Origin: Streptomyces asoensis
GTDB taxonomy: Bacteria; Actinomycetota; Actinomycetes; Streptomycetales; Streptomycetaceae
Length of the DNA: 64,000 nt
NCBI RefSeq assembly: GCF_013085465.1
Contig: NZ_CP049838.1
Coordinates: 5,952,001-6,016,000, forward strand
Direction of reading: 5' to 3'
Shown here: positions 38,446 through 48,418 of the stretch, in pieces
Numbering within the stretch: the stretch's first letter is position 1
How the letters are laid out: every line of letters starts with the position of its first letter
Made by a program: the position numbers and the translations under genes
The notes under the pieces: model-generated
Databases searched by the model: none
Told to the model about the DNA's origin: nothing
What the model saw: only the letters and a program-made list of their open reading frames with translations

Positions 38446-38663
38446 GCACCCCCGACCGACGCACCCCCGACCGACGCGCCACCGGGCAACCGACCCTGAT
38501 TCCCGGCCCTCTCGCGGCCCAGGAGGTCGGTGTGGCCCCCGCCACGATTCGCAAGTGGGTCCAGCTGGGGCATCTCGAGCCGGCCGGCAAGGCGGGACGG
38601 GCCCAGCTCTTCCGCCTGGAGGACGTGTTCGCCGCCGAACGCGCCACCCGCCGGGCCCGGTGA
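38442..38663 (+). CDS. MerR-type / excisionase-like HTH protein
   Basis: A 73-aa protein with one winged-HTH: GPLAAQEVGVAPATIRKWVQ, then LGHLEPAGKAGRAQLFRLED. This resembles the helix-turn-helix 17 / excisionase domain. It overlaps the previous gene by 4 bp (ATGA). No integrase is present, so an excision role is unlikely; transcriptional control of the cluster is the better guess. Confidence 0.75.
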   Translation: MSTPDRRTPDRRATGQPTLIPGPLAAQEVGVAPATIRKWVQLGHLEPAGKAGRAQLFRLEDVFAAERATRRAR

Positions 38664-38715
38664 CCTCCGGCCCCTGCGCCGAACCGGCTCACCGCACCGG
38701 ATGAACGCACAGGGT

Positions 38716-39993
38716 CTACGGAATGCCCAACTCGAAGATCACGTAGTGCGCGTACCACCCCGACGCGATGGCCGCCGTCCCGAAGAACACCGCCAGACTC
38801 GGCCACTTCAGCCGGCTCAGCGCCGCAGCGGGGGCCAGCAGCAGCGGGAAGACCGGCAGCAGGTACCGCCCCGTGTTGCCGAACATCTGCTGGGTGCCCA
38901 GCACGGTGATCACGCTCGCCAGGGTGTACGCGACCAGCACCAGCGGCGGCTTCTTGCGGAGCATCAGCGCGATCAGGAAGGGCAGCGCCAGCACCAGCTG
39001 TACGCCGAGGAGGTCGGGGACCGAGAACGCGAACAGGTAGTTGTGGCGACCGACCGCCGTGTTGCCGAGCACGTCGAGGGTGTAGGAGCCGAAGTCGAAG
39101 TAGTGCGCCCACCCCTCGCGCTGGAGCGTGAAGTACGCGGTGAGGTCGCCCATGCTGAGGCCGACCCAGGTGATGTAGGTGAGCAGGCCGAGCGGCGCGG
39201 CGAACATGGCGTACAGGGGACCCGAGACCCCGTGCTCGCGCCTGCTCTCCCGCCGGGCCAGCGTGACGATCGCGGCCAGCCCGACCGCGCCGATCAGTGC
39301 GGCGGAGGTCGGCCGGTTGAGCCCGGCCACGAAGGCGAGCAGCCCCGCCGCGACCCACCGCCGCTTCATCACGCAGTAGCAGCACCAGGAGGCGATGGCG
39401 ACGAAGACCGACTCCGAGTAGACCGCCCATTCGACGCCCGCGCCGGGTGCCACCGCCCACAGCCCGGCCGCGATCGTGCCCGCCCGCACCCCGGCGAGCG
39501 TCGAGACCACGGCGTAGATGCCGGCGGCCGCGACGAAGGAGGCGAGCACCGAGACCAGGATCCCGGAGCCGTACAGCCCCAGCCCGGTGATCTCGGAGAC
39601 GCCCCGGATCAGGCCCGGGTAGAGCGGGAAGAAGGCGACCGAGTTCTGCTTGACGGTGAAAAGTCCGCCCGGGGCGAGCTGCTCCAGGGGGCGGGGGTCG
39701 TACCCCTTCTCGGCGACCTGGAGGTACCACCAGCCGTCCCAGGTGGACAGGACGTCCCACCAGTGGGCGCCGCCGCCGAAGCGCGGGTTCTTCTTCTGGT
39801 ATTCGTCGGCCGACTCCAGGAGCCAGGCGAACACGATCAGGCCCACGAGCTTCGTGACGCCGTAGAGGAGCAGCGGGGCGAGGTACGGTCGTACACCGTC
39901 CGGCAGGGTGAGGCGGCGCAGTCTCCGCGAGCGCTCCTGTGGCCCGTCGGGCACGGCGGAGTCCGTCGCCGTGTCGCTGGAAGCCGTGCTCAT
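38716..39993 (-). CDS. Integral membrane mannosyltransferase-like protein (PIG-V type)
   Basis: A 425-aa multi-pass membrane protein with about 8-10 hydrophobic segments (for example LLLYGVTKLVGLIVFAWLLE, VLASFVAAAGIYAVVSTLAG, LLAFVAGLNRPTSAALIGAV). Features typical of PIG-V/GPI mannosyltransferase-like proteins are the early DGWWYLQVAEKGY, the FFPLYPG loop and GLNRPTSA. It probably transfers a sugar from a polyprenyl-phosphate donor. It is divergent from a family 2 glycosyltransferase that could make the donor. Substrate unknown. Confidence 0.75.
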   Translation of the reverse strand: MSTASSDTATDSAVPDGPQERSRRLRRLTLPDGVRPYLAPLLLYGVTKLVGLIVFAWLLESADEYQKKNPRFGGGAHWWDVLSTWDGWWYLQVAEKGYDPRPLEQLAPGGLFTVKQNSVAFFPLYPGLIRGVSEITGLGLYGSGILVSVLASFVAAAGIYAVVSTLAGVRAGTIAAGLWAVAPGAGVEWAVYSESVFVAIASWCCYCVMKRRWVAAGLLAFVAGLNRPTSAALIGAVGLAAIVTLARRESRREHGVSGPLYAMFAAPLGLLTYITWVGLSMGDLTAYFTLQREGWAHYFDFGSYTLDVLGNTAVGRHNYLFAFSVPDLLGVQLVLALPFLIALMLRKKPPLVLVAYTLASVITVLGTQQMFGNTGRYLLPVFPLLLAPAAALSRLKWPSLAVFFGTAAIASGWYAHYVIFELGIP

Positions 39994-40061
39994 GGCTGGG
40001 GTCCCCCCTCGGCCGATCGCCGGACACCCAGGGGCGGCACCGTTGTCCGGATGATCGTGAA

Positions 40062-40089
40062 GTGTGGTCATAAGAGTGTGGTCATAAGA
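40062..40089. repeat. 14-bp tandem direct repeat in divergent promoter
   Basis: GTGTGGTCATAAGA occurs twice in tandem (40062-40075, 40076-40089) within the 141-bp gap between the divergent mannosyltransferase and glycosyltransferase genes. Likely operator or promoter elements. Confidence 0.7.
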
Positions 40090-40134
40090 TCGCAACAGAG
40101 TCGCACATGTGCGCCACAGGTTGGGGGAGGACGG

Positions 40135-41220
40135 GTGACCGAAGCGCCGAACACCACGGCCGCGGCGACCGTCTTGTCGGTCGTCATACCCATGTACAAC
40201 GAGGAAGAGGTACTTCCCGCGCTGGTCAGCCGGTTGCGCCCGGTCCTGGCGGACCTCGGCGTCGGCTACGAGGTCGTCGCCGTCGACGACGGAAGCACCG
40301 ACCGCACGGCCGAGCTGCTGGCCGCCTTCCGGCTCGGCTGGCCTGAGCTGCGGATCATCGGCCTGCGCCGCAACTCCGGCCACCAGGCCGCCCTCACCGC
40401 GGGCCTGGACCGGGCGCACGGCGCTTACGTCGTCAGCATCGACGCCGACCTCCAGGACCCGCCCGAGAAGATTACCGAGATGCTCGCGCTGGCCCGCGCC
40501 AAGGACCTCGACATCGTCTACGGCATCCGCGCCGACCGGGCCAGCGACACCGGCTTCAAGCGGTGGACGGCGGGCCTGTACTACCGGCTCGTCCGCCGTC
40601 TCGCCGGACCGTCGGTGCCGGCCCAGGCCGGTGACTTCCGGCTGTTGAGCCGGGCCGCCGTGGACGCCCTGAAGGCCCTGCCGGACCAGCAGCGGGTCTA
40701 CCGCCTTCTCGTGCCCTGGCTGGGCTTCCCCAGCGGCGAGGTCCGCTACGAGCGCGCCCCGCGGCCGGCGGGCCAGAGCAAGTACCCGCTCGGCCGGATG
40801 ATCCGGCTGGCCGTCGACAGCGTCACGGGCTTCTCGGCGGCGCCCCTGCGCATCGCCACCTGGCTGGGCGGCTTCGCGTTCCTGGTCTGCCTGGCCCTGA
40901 TGATCTACACCCTGAGCGCCCACGCCTTCCAGCACACCGTCCCAGGCTGGACGTCCCTCTTCATCGGCGTGCTGTTCATCGGCGCGGTCCAGCTGGTCTG
41001 CGTGGGCCTGCTCGGCGAGTACGTCGGTCGCATCTATACGGCCGTACAGAACCGTCCGACGTACTTCATCGGTCACGACACGGCGGCAGGCGCGGCGGCG
41101 GACGCCGCGAAGCGGCCGTCGCGGGCCGGCAACCCGGCCGTGCCGTCCCCGGCACCGCCCCCGGGAGGCTCCGCGGACGCTGCGGCGCCGGTATCACAGG
41201 GGCTGAGGCAGCGCTCGTAA
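40135..41220 (+). CDS. Family 2 glycosyltransferase (DPM/GtrB-like)
   Basis: A 361-aa enzyme that probably loads a sugar on polyprenyl phosphate. The GT-A domain has VVIPMYNEEE, VDDGSTDRT and the DxD-type IDADLQDPPEKITE. Two C-terminal transmembrane helices follow (WLGGFAFLVCLALMIYTL, and SLFIGVLFIGAVQLVCVGLL), ahead of LGEYVGRIYTAVQNRP, the GtrB/DPM1 signature. A Pro/Ala-rich tail ends the protein. GTG start after GGGGGAGGACGG. It may supply the neighbour membrane transferase. Confidence 0.85.
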   Translation: MTEAPNTTAAATVLSVVIPMYNEEEVLPALVSRLRPVLADLGVGYEVVAVDDGSTDRTAELLAAFRLGWPELRIIGLRRNSGHQAALTAGLDRAHGAYVVSIDADLQDPPEKITEMLALARAKDLDIVYGIRADRASDTGFKRWTAGLYYRLVRRLAGPSVPAQAGDFRLLSRAAVDALKALPDQQRVYRLLVPWLGFPSGEVRYERAPRPAGQSKYPLGRMIRLAVDSVTGFSAAPLRIATWLGGFAFLVCLALMIYTLSAHAFQHTVPGWTSLFIGVLFIGAVQLVCVGLLGEYVGRIYTAVQNRPTYFIGHDTAAGAAADAAKRPSRAGNPAVPSPAPPPGGSADAAAPVSQGLRQRS

Positions 41221-41252
41221 ACCTTCGGCGTGTCGTGAGCGGGGCTTCTGTT

Positions 41253-41281
41253 TTGACCGGAGTGAATGCGCTAGGTACGCT
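41253..41281 (+). promoter_or_regulatory. Promoter of the str operon (rpsL)
   Basis: TTGACC (41253-41258) and TACGCT (41276-41281) with an ideal 17-bp spacer, after the glycosyltransferase stop. The leader to rpsL is about 190 nt. Confidence 0.7.
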
Positions 41282-41402
41282 CAGACCTTGTGCCTGGGGT
41301 GTGCCCTGGCCCTCGTGCGTGTCTTCAACCGCACACGGGGCCTAGCTAGCGGCCACCGTGATCTGCGCCTCTTCCTGCCTCGCGGCGGAAGTCCGCCGGA
41401 TT

Positions 41403-41427
41403 CGACACACCCGACCGCGTGGGTCGG
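41403..41427 (+). promoter_or_regulatory. Shared ribosomal leader hairpin (rpsL copy)
   Basis: A 25-nt element containing CCGACC-GCGTG-GGTCGG, identical over all 25 nt to the element at 48003-48027 upstream of rpsJ. Located 50 nt before the rpsL start. Confidence 0.8.
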
Positions 41428-41477
41428 CGAAGTTCCAGGTTAGCTTCACCATTCGGCACACAGAAACCGGAGAAGTA

Positions 41478-41849
41478 GTGCCTACGATCCAGCAGCTGGT
41501 CCGGAAGGGCCGGCAGGACAAGGTCGAGAAGAACAAGACGCCCGCACTCGAGGGTTCGCCCCAGCGTCGCGGCGTCTGCACGCGTGTGTTCACGACCACC
41601 CCGAAGAAGCCGAACTCGGCCCTGCGTAAGGTCGCGCGTGTGCGTCTGACCAGCGGTATCGAGGTCACTGCTTACATTCCGGGTGAGGGACACAACCTGC
41701 AGGAGCACTCGATCGTGCTCGTGCGTGGTGGCCGTGTGAAGGACCTGCCCGGTGTTCGCTACAAGATCATCCGCGGTTCGCTCGACACCCAGGGTGTCAA
41801 GAACCGCAAGCAGGCCCGCAGCCGCTACGGCGCCAAGAAGGAGAAGTAA
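41478..41849 (+). CDS. rpsL: 30S ribosomal protein S12
   Basis: Decoding-centre protein and streptomycin-resistance locus. It is 123 aa from GTG 41478 after [18 protein letters not shown] carries wild-type lysines at the usual streptomycin-resistance positions, and [14 protein letters not shown] also appears wild type. The open frame extends 40 codons upstream, but that is leader sequence. First gene of rpsL-rpsG-fusA-tuf. Confidence 0.98.
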   Translation: MPTIQQLVRKGRQDKVEKNKTPALEGSPQRRGVCTRVFTTTPKKPNSALRKVARVRLTSGIEVTAYIPGEGHNLQEHSIVLVRGGRVKDLPGVRYKIIRGSLDTQGVKNRKQARSRYGAKKEK

Positions 41850-41852
41850 ACA

Positions 41853-42323
41853 ATGCCTCGTAAGGGCCCTGCCCCGAAGCGCCCGGTCATCATCGACCCG
41901 GTCTACGGTTCTCCTCTTGTCACGTCGCTCATCAACAAGGTGCTGCTGAACGGCAAGCGCTCCACCGCCGAGCGCATCGTCTACGGCGCCATGGAGGGCC
42001 TGCGCGAGAAGACCGGCAACGACCCGGTCATCACGCTGAAGCGCGCTCTCGAGAACATCAAGCCGACCATCGAGGTCAAGTCCCGCCGTGTCGGTGGCGC
42101 GACCTACCAGGTCCCGATCGAGGTCAAGCCGGGTCGCGCGAGCACCCTGGCGCTGCGCTGGCTCGTCGGTTACTCCCGCGCCCGTCGCGAGAAGACCATG
42201 ACCGAGCGCCTCCTCAACGAGCTTCTCGACGCGTCCAACGGCCTCGGCGCCGCTGTGAAGAAGCGCGAGGACACCCACAAGATGGCCGAGTCCAACAAGG
42301 CCTTCGCGCACTACCGCTGGTAG
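41853..42323 (+). CDS. rpsG: 30S ribosomal protein S7
   Basis: Binds the 3' major domain of 16S rRNA at the head, near the E site, and nucleates head assembly. The 156-aa protein begins [20 protein letters not shown] and has a conserved [12 protein letters not shown] segment near residue 92 and the C-terminal [20 protein letters not shown]. It starts 3 bp after rpsL. Confidence 0.98.
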   Translation: MPRKGPAPKRPVIIDPVYGSPLVTSLINKVLLNGKRSTAERIVYGAMEGLREKTGNDPVITLKRALENIKPTIEVKSRRVGGATYQVPIEVKPGRASTLALRWLVGYSRARREKTMTERLLNELLDASNGLGAAVKKREDTHKMAESNKAFAHYRW

Positions 42324-42362
42324 TCGCTACCCACATCGAGACCGAGAGAAGACGAAAGCCTT

Positions 42363-44489
42363 ATGGCTACCACTTCACTTGACCTGGCCAAGGTCCGCAA
42401 CATCGGGATCATGGCCCACATCGACGCGGGCAAGACGACCACCACCGAGCGGATCCTGTTCTACACCGGCGTCTCCTACAAGATCGGTGAGGTCCACGAC
42501 GGCGCCGCCACGATGGACTGGATGGAGCAGGAGCAGGAGCGTGGCATCACGATCACCTCTGCTGCCACCACCTGTCACTGGCCGCTTGCCGATGTCGACC
42601 ACACCATCAACATCATCGACACCCCGGGCCACGTCGACTTCACCGTCGAGGTGGAGCGTTCGCTGCGCGTGCTCGACGGTGCCGTGACGGTGTTCGACGG
42701 CGTCGCGGGTGTCGAGCCCCAGTCCGAGACCGTTTGGCGTCAGGCGGACCGCTACGGCGTTCCGCGTATCTGCTTCGTCAACAAGCTCGACCGGACCGGT
42801 GCGGAGTTCCACCGCTGCGTCGACATGATCAGCAGCCGCCTCGGCGCGCAGCCGATCGTCATGCAGCTGCCGATCGGTGCCGAGGCCGACTTCAAGGGCG
42901 TCGTCGACCTGGTCACGATGAAGGCCTTCGTGTGGTCCGCCGAGGCGGAGAAGGGCGAGATGTACGACGTCGTCGACATCCCGGCCACCCACACCGAGGC
43001 TGCCGAGGAGTACCGCGGCAAGCTCGTCGAGACCGTCGCCGAGAACGACGACGAGATCATGGAGCTGTACCTGGAGGGCCAGGAGCCTTCCGTGGAGCAG
43101 CTGTACGCCGCGATCCGTCGCATCACCATCGCGTCCGGCAAGTCCAACGACACCACGGTCACCCCGGTGTTCTGTGGCACCGCGTTCAAGAACAAGGGCG
43201 TCCAGCCCCTGCTCGACGCGGTCGTGCGCTACCTCCCCTCCCCCCTGGACGTCGAGGCCATCGAGGGCCACGACGTCAAGGACCCGGAGGAGATCGTCAA
43301 GCGCAAGCCGTCCGACGACGAGCCGCTGTCGGCGCTGGCGTTCAAGATCATGAGCGACCCGCACCTCGGCAAGCTCACCTTCGTCCGGGTCTACTCGGGC
43401 CGCCTGGAGTCCGGCACTGCGGTGCTGAACTCCGTCAAGGGCAAGAAGGAGCGCATCGGCAAGATCTACCGCATGCACGCGAACAAGCGTGAGGAGATCG
43501 CGTCGGTCGGCGCCGGCGACATCGTCGCCGTCATGGGTCTGAAGCAGACCACGACCGGCGAGACGCTGTGCGACGACAAGCAGCCCGTGATCCTGGAGTC
43601 CATGGACTTCCCGGCTCCGGTCATCCAGGTCGCCATCGAGCCCAAGTCGAAGGGCGACCAGGAGAAGCTGGGCATCGCGATCCAGCGCCTGGCCGAAGAG
43701 GACCCGTCGTTCCAGGTCCACTCGGACGAGGAGACCGGCCAGACCATCATCGGTGGCATGGGCGAGCTGCACCTCGAGGTGCTGGTCGACCGTATGCGCC
43801 GTGAGTTCAAGGTCGAGGCCAACGTCGGCAAGCCGCAGGTCGCCTACCGCGAGACCATCCGCAAGGCGGTCGACCGGGTCGACTACACGCACAAGAAGCA
43901 GACTGGTGGTACCGGCCAGTTCGCGAAGGTGCAGATCGCGATCGAGCCGATCGAGGGCGGCGACGCCTCGTACGAGTTCGTGAACAAGGTGACCGGTGGT
44001 CGTATCCCGAAGGAGTACATCCCTTCGGTCGACGCCGGTGCGCAGGAGGCCATGCAGTTCGGCATCCTCGCCGGTTACGAGATGACCGGCGTGCGCGTCA
44101 TCCTGCTCGACGGTGGCTACCACGAGGTGGACTCCTCCGAGCTCGCGTTCAAGATCGCCGGTTCGCAGGCCTTCAAGGAGGCCGCGCGCAAGGCCAGCCC
44201 CGTGCTGCTCGAGCCGATGATGGCCGTCGAGGTCACCACGCCCGAGGACTACATGGGCGAGGTCATCGGCGACATCAACTCCCGCCGTGGTCAGATCCAG
44301 GCCATGGAGGAGCGGGCCGGTGCCCGCGTCGTCAAGGGCCTGGTGCCCCTGTCGGAGATGTTCGGCTACGTCGGCGACCTCCGCAGCAAGACGTCGGGTC
44401 GCGCAAGCTACTCGATGCAGTTCGACTCCTACGCCGAGGTTCCGCGGAACGTCGCCGAGGAGATCATCGCGAAGGCCAAGGGCGAGTAA
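42363..44489 (+). CDS. fusA: Translation elongation factor G
   Basis: GTPase that drives translocation. It is 708 aa, with the P-loop [10 protein letters not shown] (residues 18-27), the switch region [20 protein letters not shown], and NKLDR. Domains II-V follow in order. Length and sequence are normal for Streptomyces. It lies 39 bp after rpsG. Confidence 0.98.
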   Translation: MATTSLDLAKVRNIGIMAHIDAGKTTTTERILFYTGVSYKIGEVHDGAATMDWMEQEQERGITITSAATTCHWPLADVDHTINIIDTPGHVDFTVEVERSLRVLDGAVTVFDGVAGVEPQSETVWRQADRYGVPRICFVNKLDRTGAEFHRCVDMISSRLGAQPIVMQLPIGAEADFKGVVDLVTMKAFVWSAEAEKGEMYDVVDIPATHTEAAEEYRGKLVETVAENDDEIMELYLEGQEPSVEQLYAAIRRITIASGKSNDTTVTPVFCGTAFKNKGVQPLLDAVVRYLPSPLDVEAIEGHDVKDPEEIVKRKPSDDEPLSALAFKIMSDPHLGKLTFVRVYSGRLESGTAVLNSVKGKKERIGKIYRMHANKREEIASVGAGDIVAVMGLKQTTTGETLCDDKQPVILESMDFPAPVIQVAIEPKSKGDQEKLGIAIQRLAEEDPSFQVHSDEETGQTIIGGMGELHLEVLVDRMRREFKVEANVGKPQVAYRETIRKAVDRVDYTHKKQTGGTGQFAKVQIAIEPIEGGDASYEFVNKVTGGRIPKEYIPSVDAGAQEAMQFGILAGYEMTGVRVILLDGGYHEVDSSELAFKIAGSQAFKEAARKASPVLLEPMMAVEVTTPEDYMGEVIGDINSRRGQIQAMEERAGARVVKGLVPLSEMFGYVGDLRSKTSGRASYSMQFDSYAEVPRNVAEEIIAKAKGE

Positions 44490-44532
44490 CACACTCGGTT
44501 TACACGCCGTAGGCTTGACTCCGGAGCCTCAA

Positions 44533-44566
44533 GGGGCAAACAACCGCATCCCCGGATGTTTGCCCC
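44533..44566 (+). terminator. Hairpin between fusA and tuf
   Basis: GGGGCAAACA (44533-44542) pairs perfectly with TGTTTGCCCC (44557-44566) in the 156-bp fusA-tuf gap. It may attenuate readthrough, since tuf is often also transcribed alone. Confidence 0.6.
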
Positions 44567-44645
44567 CTGGACCCGGGCTTTCCAGCAAAGATCACCTGGC
44601 GCCGATGAAGCAAGGCGTTCCAGAACCACTCCCAGGAGGACCCCC

Positions 44646-45839
<1,194 letters not shown>

Positions 45840-45887
45840 TTCTTGCTGATCGATCTGGTAGCTCCAGCCTGAGCTGAGCACCTGAGA

Positions 45888-45925
45888 GGGCCCGTACGAC
45901 TTCGGTCGTACGGGCCCTTTCGCAT
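45888..45925 (+). terminator. Terminator after tuf
   Basis: AGGGCCCGTACGA (45888-45900) pairs with TCGTACGGGCCCT (45907-45919) around a CTTCGG-type loop, followed by TTC. Strong, and ends the str operon. Confidence 0.85.
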
Positions 45926-45946
45926 GGTGTCACCGCCTGAGCAGGC

Positions 45947-46960
45947 TCAGTTCCGGTCGCCGGCCTTGTCGACGACGACCGTGGCGACACGGGTGGCCGT
46001 GGCGATGACCGTCCCCTTCGTCACGAGCGGGCCTCCGGAGGCCTTGCCGCCCACGTAGTAGTCCATTCCGGCCACCCAGCGGACACCTCGGTAGGCGAAG
46101 GTCTCCGGGTCGAGGAGCACCTGCATGCTGTTGCGCTCCCACGCATAGTCGCGGAAGTTGCCGTCGACGCCGATCGCCAGGACCTTCCGCCCCGCGCCGT
46201 CGGTCGCCCCGGCTGCCTCGGTGGCTTCGGCGAGGCTCATGATGACGCGGTGGATCACGCGGGCCTTGTCGGACGGGACGGCCGTGGCTCCGGAGAGGAC
46301 CTCGACCACCTCGTCGAAGTCGCGCTGGGCCTGGGTGAGCCTGACCTTGTAGGTGGCGCGGTCGGGGACGGACCGCTCAAGGATCAGCCGCAGCGCCGCG
46401 TCGGGGTCGTCGGGGAGGTCCGCCACCAGCGCGTCGGTGGCTTGGGGCGAGAGGTAGTTCGCGTTGGTGCCGCCCCACTCGTGTACGGCGTCTGTGCCAC
46501 TCGCGTTCCCGTCGGCCTGCCTCCCGCCGTCGTACCGGGTCCATCCCTCGTCGTCCGTGGACCTTGCCGGTTCCTCGGTGCACGGCTCCGGTCCGGGATC
46601 CATATAGAACGCGCCGACTTCGCCGTATCCCTGCGGGCCCAGGTTCGTCCGGCAGTGCCATGTGTCGTAACGGCTCTCCAGGTACACCCACTGGTGCGCC
46701 CCGGGCGGCGCGGCCGGTTTCGTCGGCGTCGCGTGGTGGTCCCCCCACAGCGTCAGCGTGGAGAGCAGCGCAGCGGCCAGCACCGCGGCGACCGCGCCGA
46801 GCGCCCTGAGCTGCCAGCCGCCGTACCCGCGCCGAGGGCGCCCCTCGATCTCGTCCAGCAGCCGCCTGCGGGCCGGGGTGAGCCGGGCGTGGTCGGGCAC
46901 GGGGGCGTCGGCACGCAGCTGCCGGACCGCTGTCATCTCGTCCATCGCCGGTTCAGCCAT
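45947..46960 (-). CDS. CU044_5270-like membrane protein, putative ECF sigma partner
   Basis: A 337-aa protein: a cytoplasmic N-terminal region (about 1-50), one transmembrane helix (LGAVAAVLAAALLSTLTLW) and a large extracellular domain. Overlap of 8 bp with the sigma gene, and co-orientation, suggest it acts as an anti-sigma or sensor. No zinc-binding anti-sigma motif is visible at the N-terminus. The extracytoplasmic domain resembles CU044_5270 family proteins, which are often next to ECF sigma genes. Confidence 0.7.
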   Translation of the reverse strand: MAEPAMDEMTAVRQLRADAPVPDHARLTPARRRLLDEIEGRPRRGYGGWQLRALGAVAAVLAAALLSTLTLWGDHHATPTKPAAPPGAHQWVYLESRYDTWHCRTNLGPQGYGEVGAFYMDPGPEPCTEEPARSTDDEGWTRYDGGRQADGNASGTDAVHEWGGTNANYLSPQATDALVADLPDDPDAALRLILERSVPDRATYKVRLTQAQRDFDEVVEVLSGATAVPSDKARVIHRVIMSLAEATEAAGATDGAGRKVLAIGVDGNFRDYAWERNSMQVLLDPETFAYRGVRWVAGMDYYVGGKASGGPLVTKGTVIATATRVATVVVDKAGDRN

Positions 46961-47558
46961 GGCCGATCACCTCCGGGGAGTCGCGTACGAACGTGGGGTC
47001 CACGTCACCGAGTGCGAGGCGGACCTTCCTGCGGGCCCGGTTGAGGCGGGAGCGCACCGTGCCCACCGGGATGGACAGCGCCTCGGCGACCTCCTGGTAG
47101 CCGAGGTCCGCCCAGGCGACCAGCAGCAGGACGTCCCGGTCGCCGCGAGAGAGACCGGCGAGCGCGCCCGCCAGGCGGCCCTGAGCGGCCTGGGCGGTGA
47201 CCCGGCTGTCGCTGCGGTCGGTCCAGGAGTCGGCCACGGGGTCGTGGCCCGTGCGGGCCAGGGCTCGGAGCGCCCGCACCTCGGCACGGCGCTGCTTGCC
47301 GATGAGGTTGGCGGCGATTCCGTACAGCCAGGGGCGGGCGGCGGCGCGTGAGAGGTCGTAGCGCCCGCGCATGCGGAACGCGGCCAGGAAGGTCTCGGCG
47401 GTGATGTCCTCGGCCGCGTCCTCACCCAGCCGGCGGGCCGCGTACCGGTGGATCACCGGCGCGTACCGGTGGTAGATCTCCCCGAACGACTCGGGTCGGG
47501 TCAGGGAGTCGGCGATGACGGAGGCGTCCTCGTCCCGTCTGCCAGGGGGGCTGTTCAC
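46953..47558 (-). CDS. RNA polymerase ECF-subfamily sigma factor
   Basis: A 201-aa protein from GTG 47558 after GGAG. Region 2 includes FGEIYHRYAPVIHRYAARRL and AEDITAETFLAAFR. Region 4 includes GYQEVAEALSIPVGTVRSRL, then NRARRKVRLAL. No extra C-terminal domain. It is divergent from the S10 operon and is co-transcribed with the membrane partner, so it probably responds to an envelope signal. The trigger is unknown. Confidence 0.9.
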   Translation of the reverse strand: MNSPPGRRDEDASVIADSLTRPESFGEIYHRYAPVIHRYAARRLGEDAAEDITAETFLAAFRMRGRYDLSRAAARPWLYGIAANLIGKQRRAEVRALRALARTGHDPVADSWTDRSDSRVTAQAAQGRLAGALAGLSRGDRDVLLLVAWADLGYQEVAEALSIPVGTVRSRLNRARRKVRLALGDVDPTFVRDSPEVIGHG

Positions 47559-47678
47559 GCGGTCTCCGTGTCTGCCGTCGGTCGGATGCACCCGTTGTCA
47601 CCCGCAGCCCTCGAACGGGTTCACGGTGACCGACTTCACGCCCGGGCCCCGAAAGGCCCGTGCTCAACGGGATCGGCG

Positions 47679-47707
47679 TTTGACCTACGTCACGTCCGGG
47701 GTATTGT
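47679..47707 (+). promoter_or_regulatory. Promoter of the S10 operon (rpsJ)
   Basis: TTTGAC (47679-47684) and TATTGT (47702-47707) with a 17-bp spacer; TTGACC, one base later, gives 16 bp. It is about 385 bp upstream of rpsJ. Confidence 0.65.
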
Positions 47708-48002
47708 CTCCGGCTCGATTGGCCAGGGCTGTGCCCCATATGGCAGACTGTCGGAGTTGCTCGGTCGAGTGTTGATGTTGCGCGCCTCCCGCCGGGAGGA
47801 CCGAAAGCGAGTCCCACAGTACTCGTCGCCCTAACTGCCTGTTGGCAGCGCTGGGGCGGACGTACGGGAATCTTTCGGGAAGTGTCAATAGAGCGCCGAC
47901 CAGGCACCCGGTGGGCCTTTCGTCCCCGGCTTGCGGTTCCGGAAGGGCCGTGCTTTCCCAGCAGGGATGTTCGAACAAGGGGCATCTGTGTCGGCGAGAG
48001 CG

Positions 48003-48027
48003 CGACACACCCGACCGCGTGGGTCGG
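48003..48027 (+). promoter_or_regulatory. Shared ribosomal leader hairpin (rpsJ copy)
   Basis: Identical over 25 nt to the element at 41403-41427 before rpsL. It includes the CCGACC/GGTCGG stem and is followed, after one variable base, by GAA in both copies. It is 65 nt before the rpsJ start. Confidence 0.8.
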
Positions 48028-48091
48028 AGAAACGAAGTAAACGGACCATCTGGTTCCAGAGCGTTAGAAGAGACAGGACTACTGAGTAGCC

Positions 48092-48400
48092 ATGGCGGGA
48101 CAGAAGATCCGCATCCGGCTCAAGGCCTACGACCACGAGGTCATCGACTCCTCGGCGAAGAAGATCGTCGAGACGGTGACCCGCACTGGTGCGTCGGTCG
48201 CGGGCCCGGTGCCGCTGCCCACTGAGAAGAACGTGTACTGCGTCATCAAGTCGCCGCACAAGTACAAGGACTCGCGCGAGCACTTCGAGATGCGCACGCA
48301 CAAGCGCCTGATCGACATTCTCGACCCGACTCCCAAGACCGTTGACTCTCTGATGCGACTCGACCTCCCGGCCGGTGTCGACATCGAGATCAAGCTTTAG
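48092..48400 (+). CDS. rpsJ: 30S ribosomal protein S10
   Basis: Head protein of the small subunit and NusB/NusE antitermination partner. It is 102 aa, [19 protein letters not shown], with [20 protein letters not shown] near residue 70. First gene of the S10 cluster. Confidence 0.98.
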   Translation: MAGQKIRIRLKAYDHEVIDSSAKKIVETVTRTGASVAGPVPLPTEKNVYCVIKSPHKYKDSREHFEMRTHKRLIDILDPTPKTVDSLMRLDLPAGVDIEIKL

Positions 48401-48418
48401 GGGCCGGTGATCTGAAGA

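Larger units (their letters stand above)
47559..48091 (+). other. 533-bp gap: rpsJ promoter and long leader
   Basis: No gene. It contains the divergent start of the sigma gene, a promoter at 47679-47707 and a leader of about 380 nt to rpsJ with several hairpins, for example CCTCCC...GGGAGG near 47785-47799. The shared 25-nt leader element lies at 48003-48027. Short antisense open frames here are not real genes. Confidence 0.75.

Noticed and set aside
18011..38663. Contractile-type tail or contractile injection system
   Set aside because: No sheath, baseplate wedge, spike or ATPase gene is visible; tape-measure, Dit and Gp37-like genes point to a non-contractile tail.
38442..38663. Excisionase of an integrated prophage
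   Set aside because: No integrase or attachment-site duplication was seen; a regulatory HTH is simpler.
47422..48008. Minus-strand open frames inside the rpsJ leader
   Set aside because: They overlap promoter and leader hairpins and have no gene-like features.
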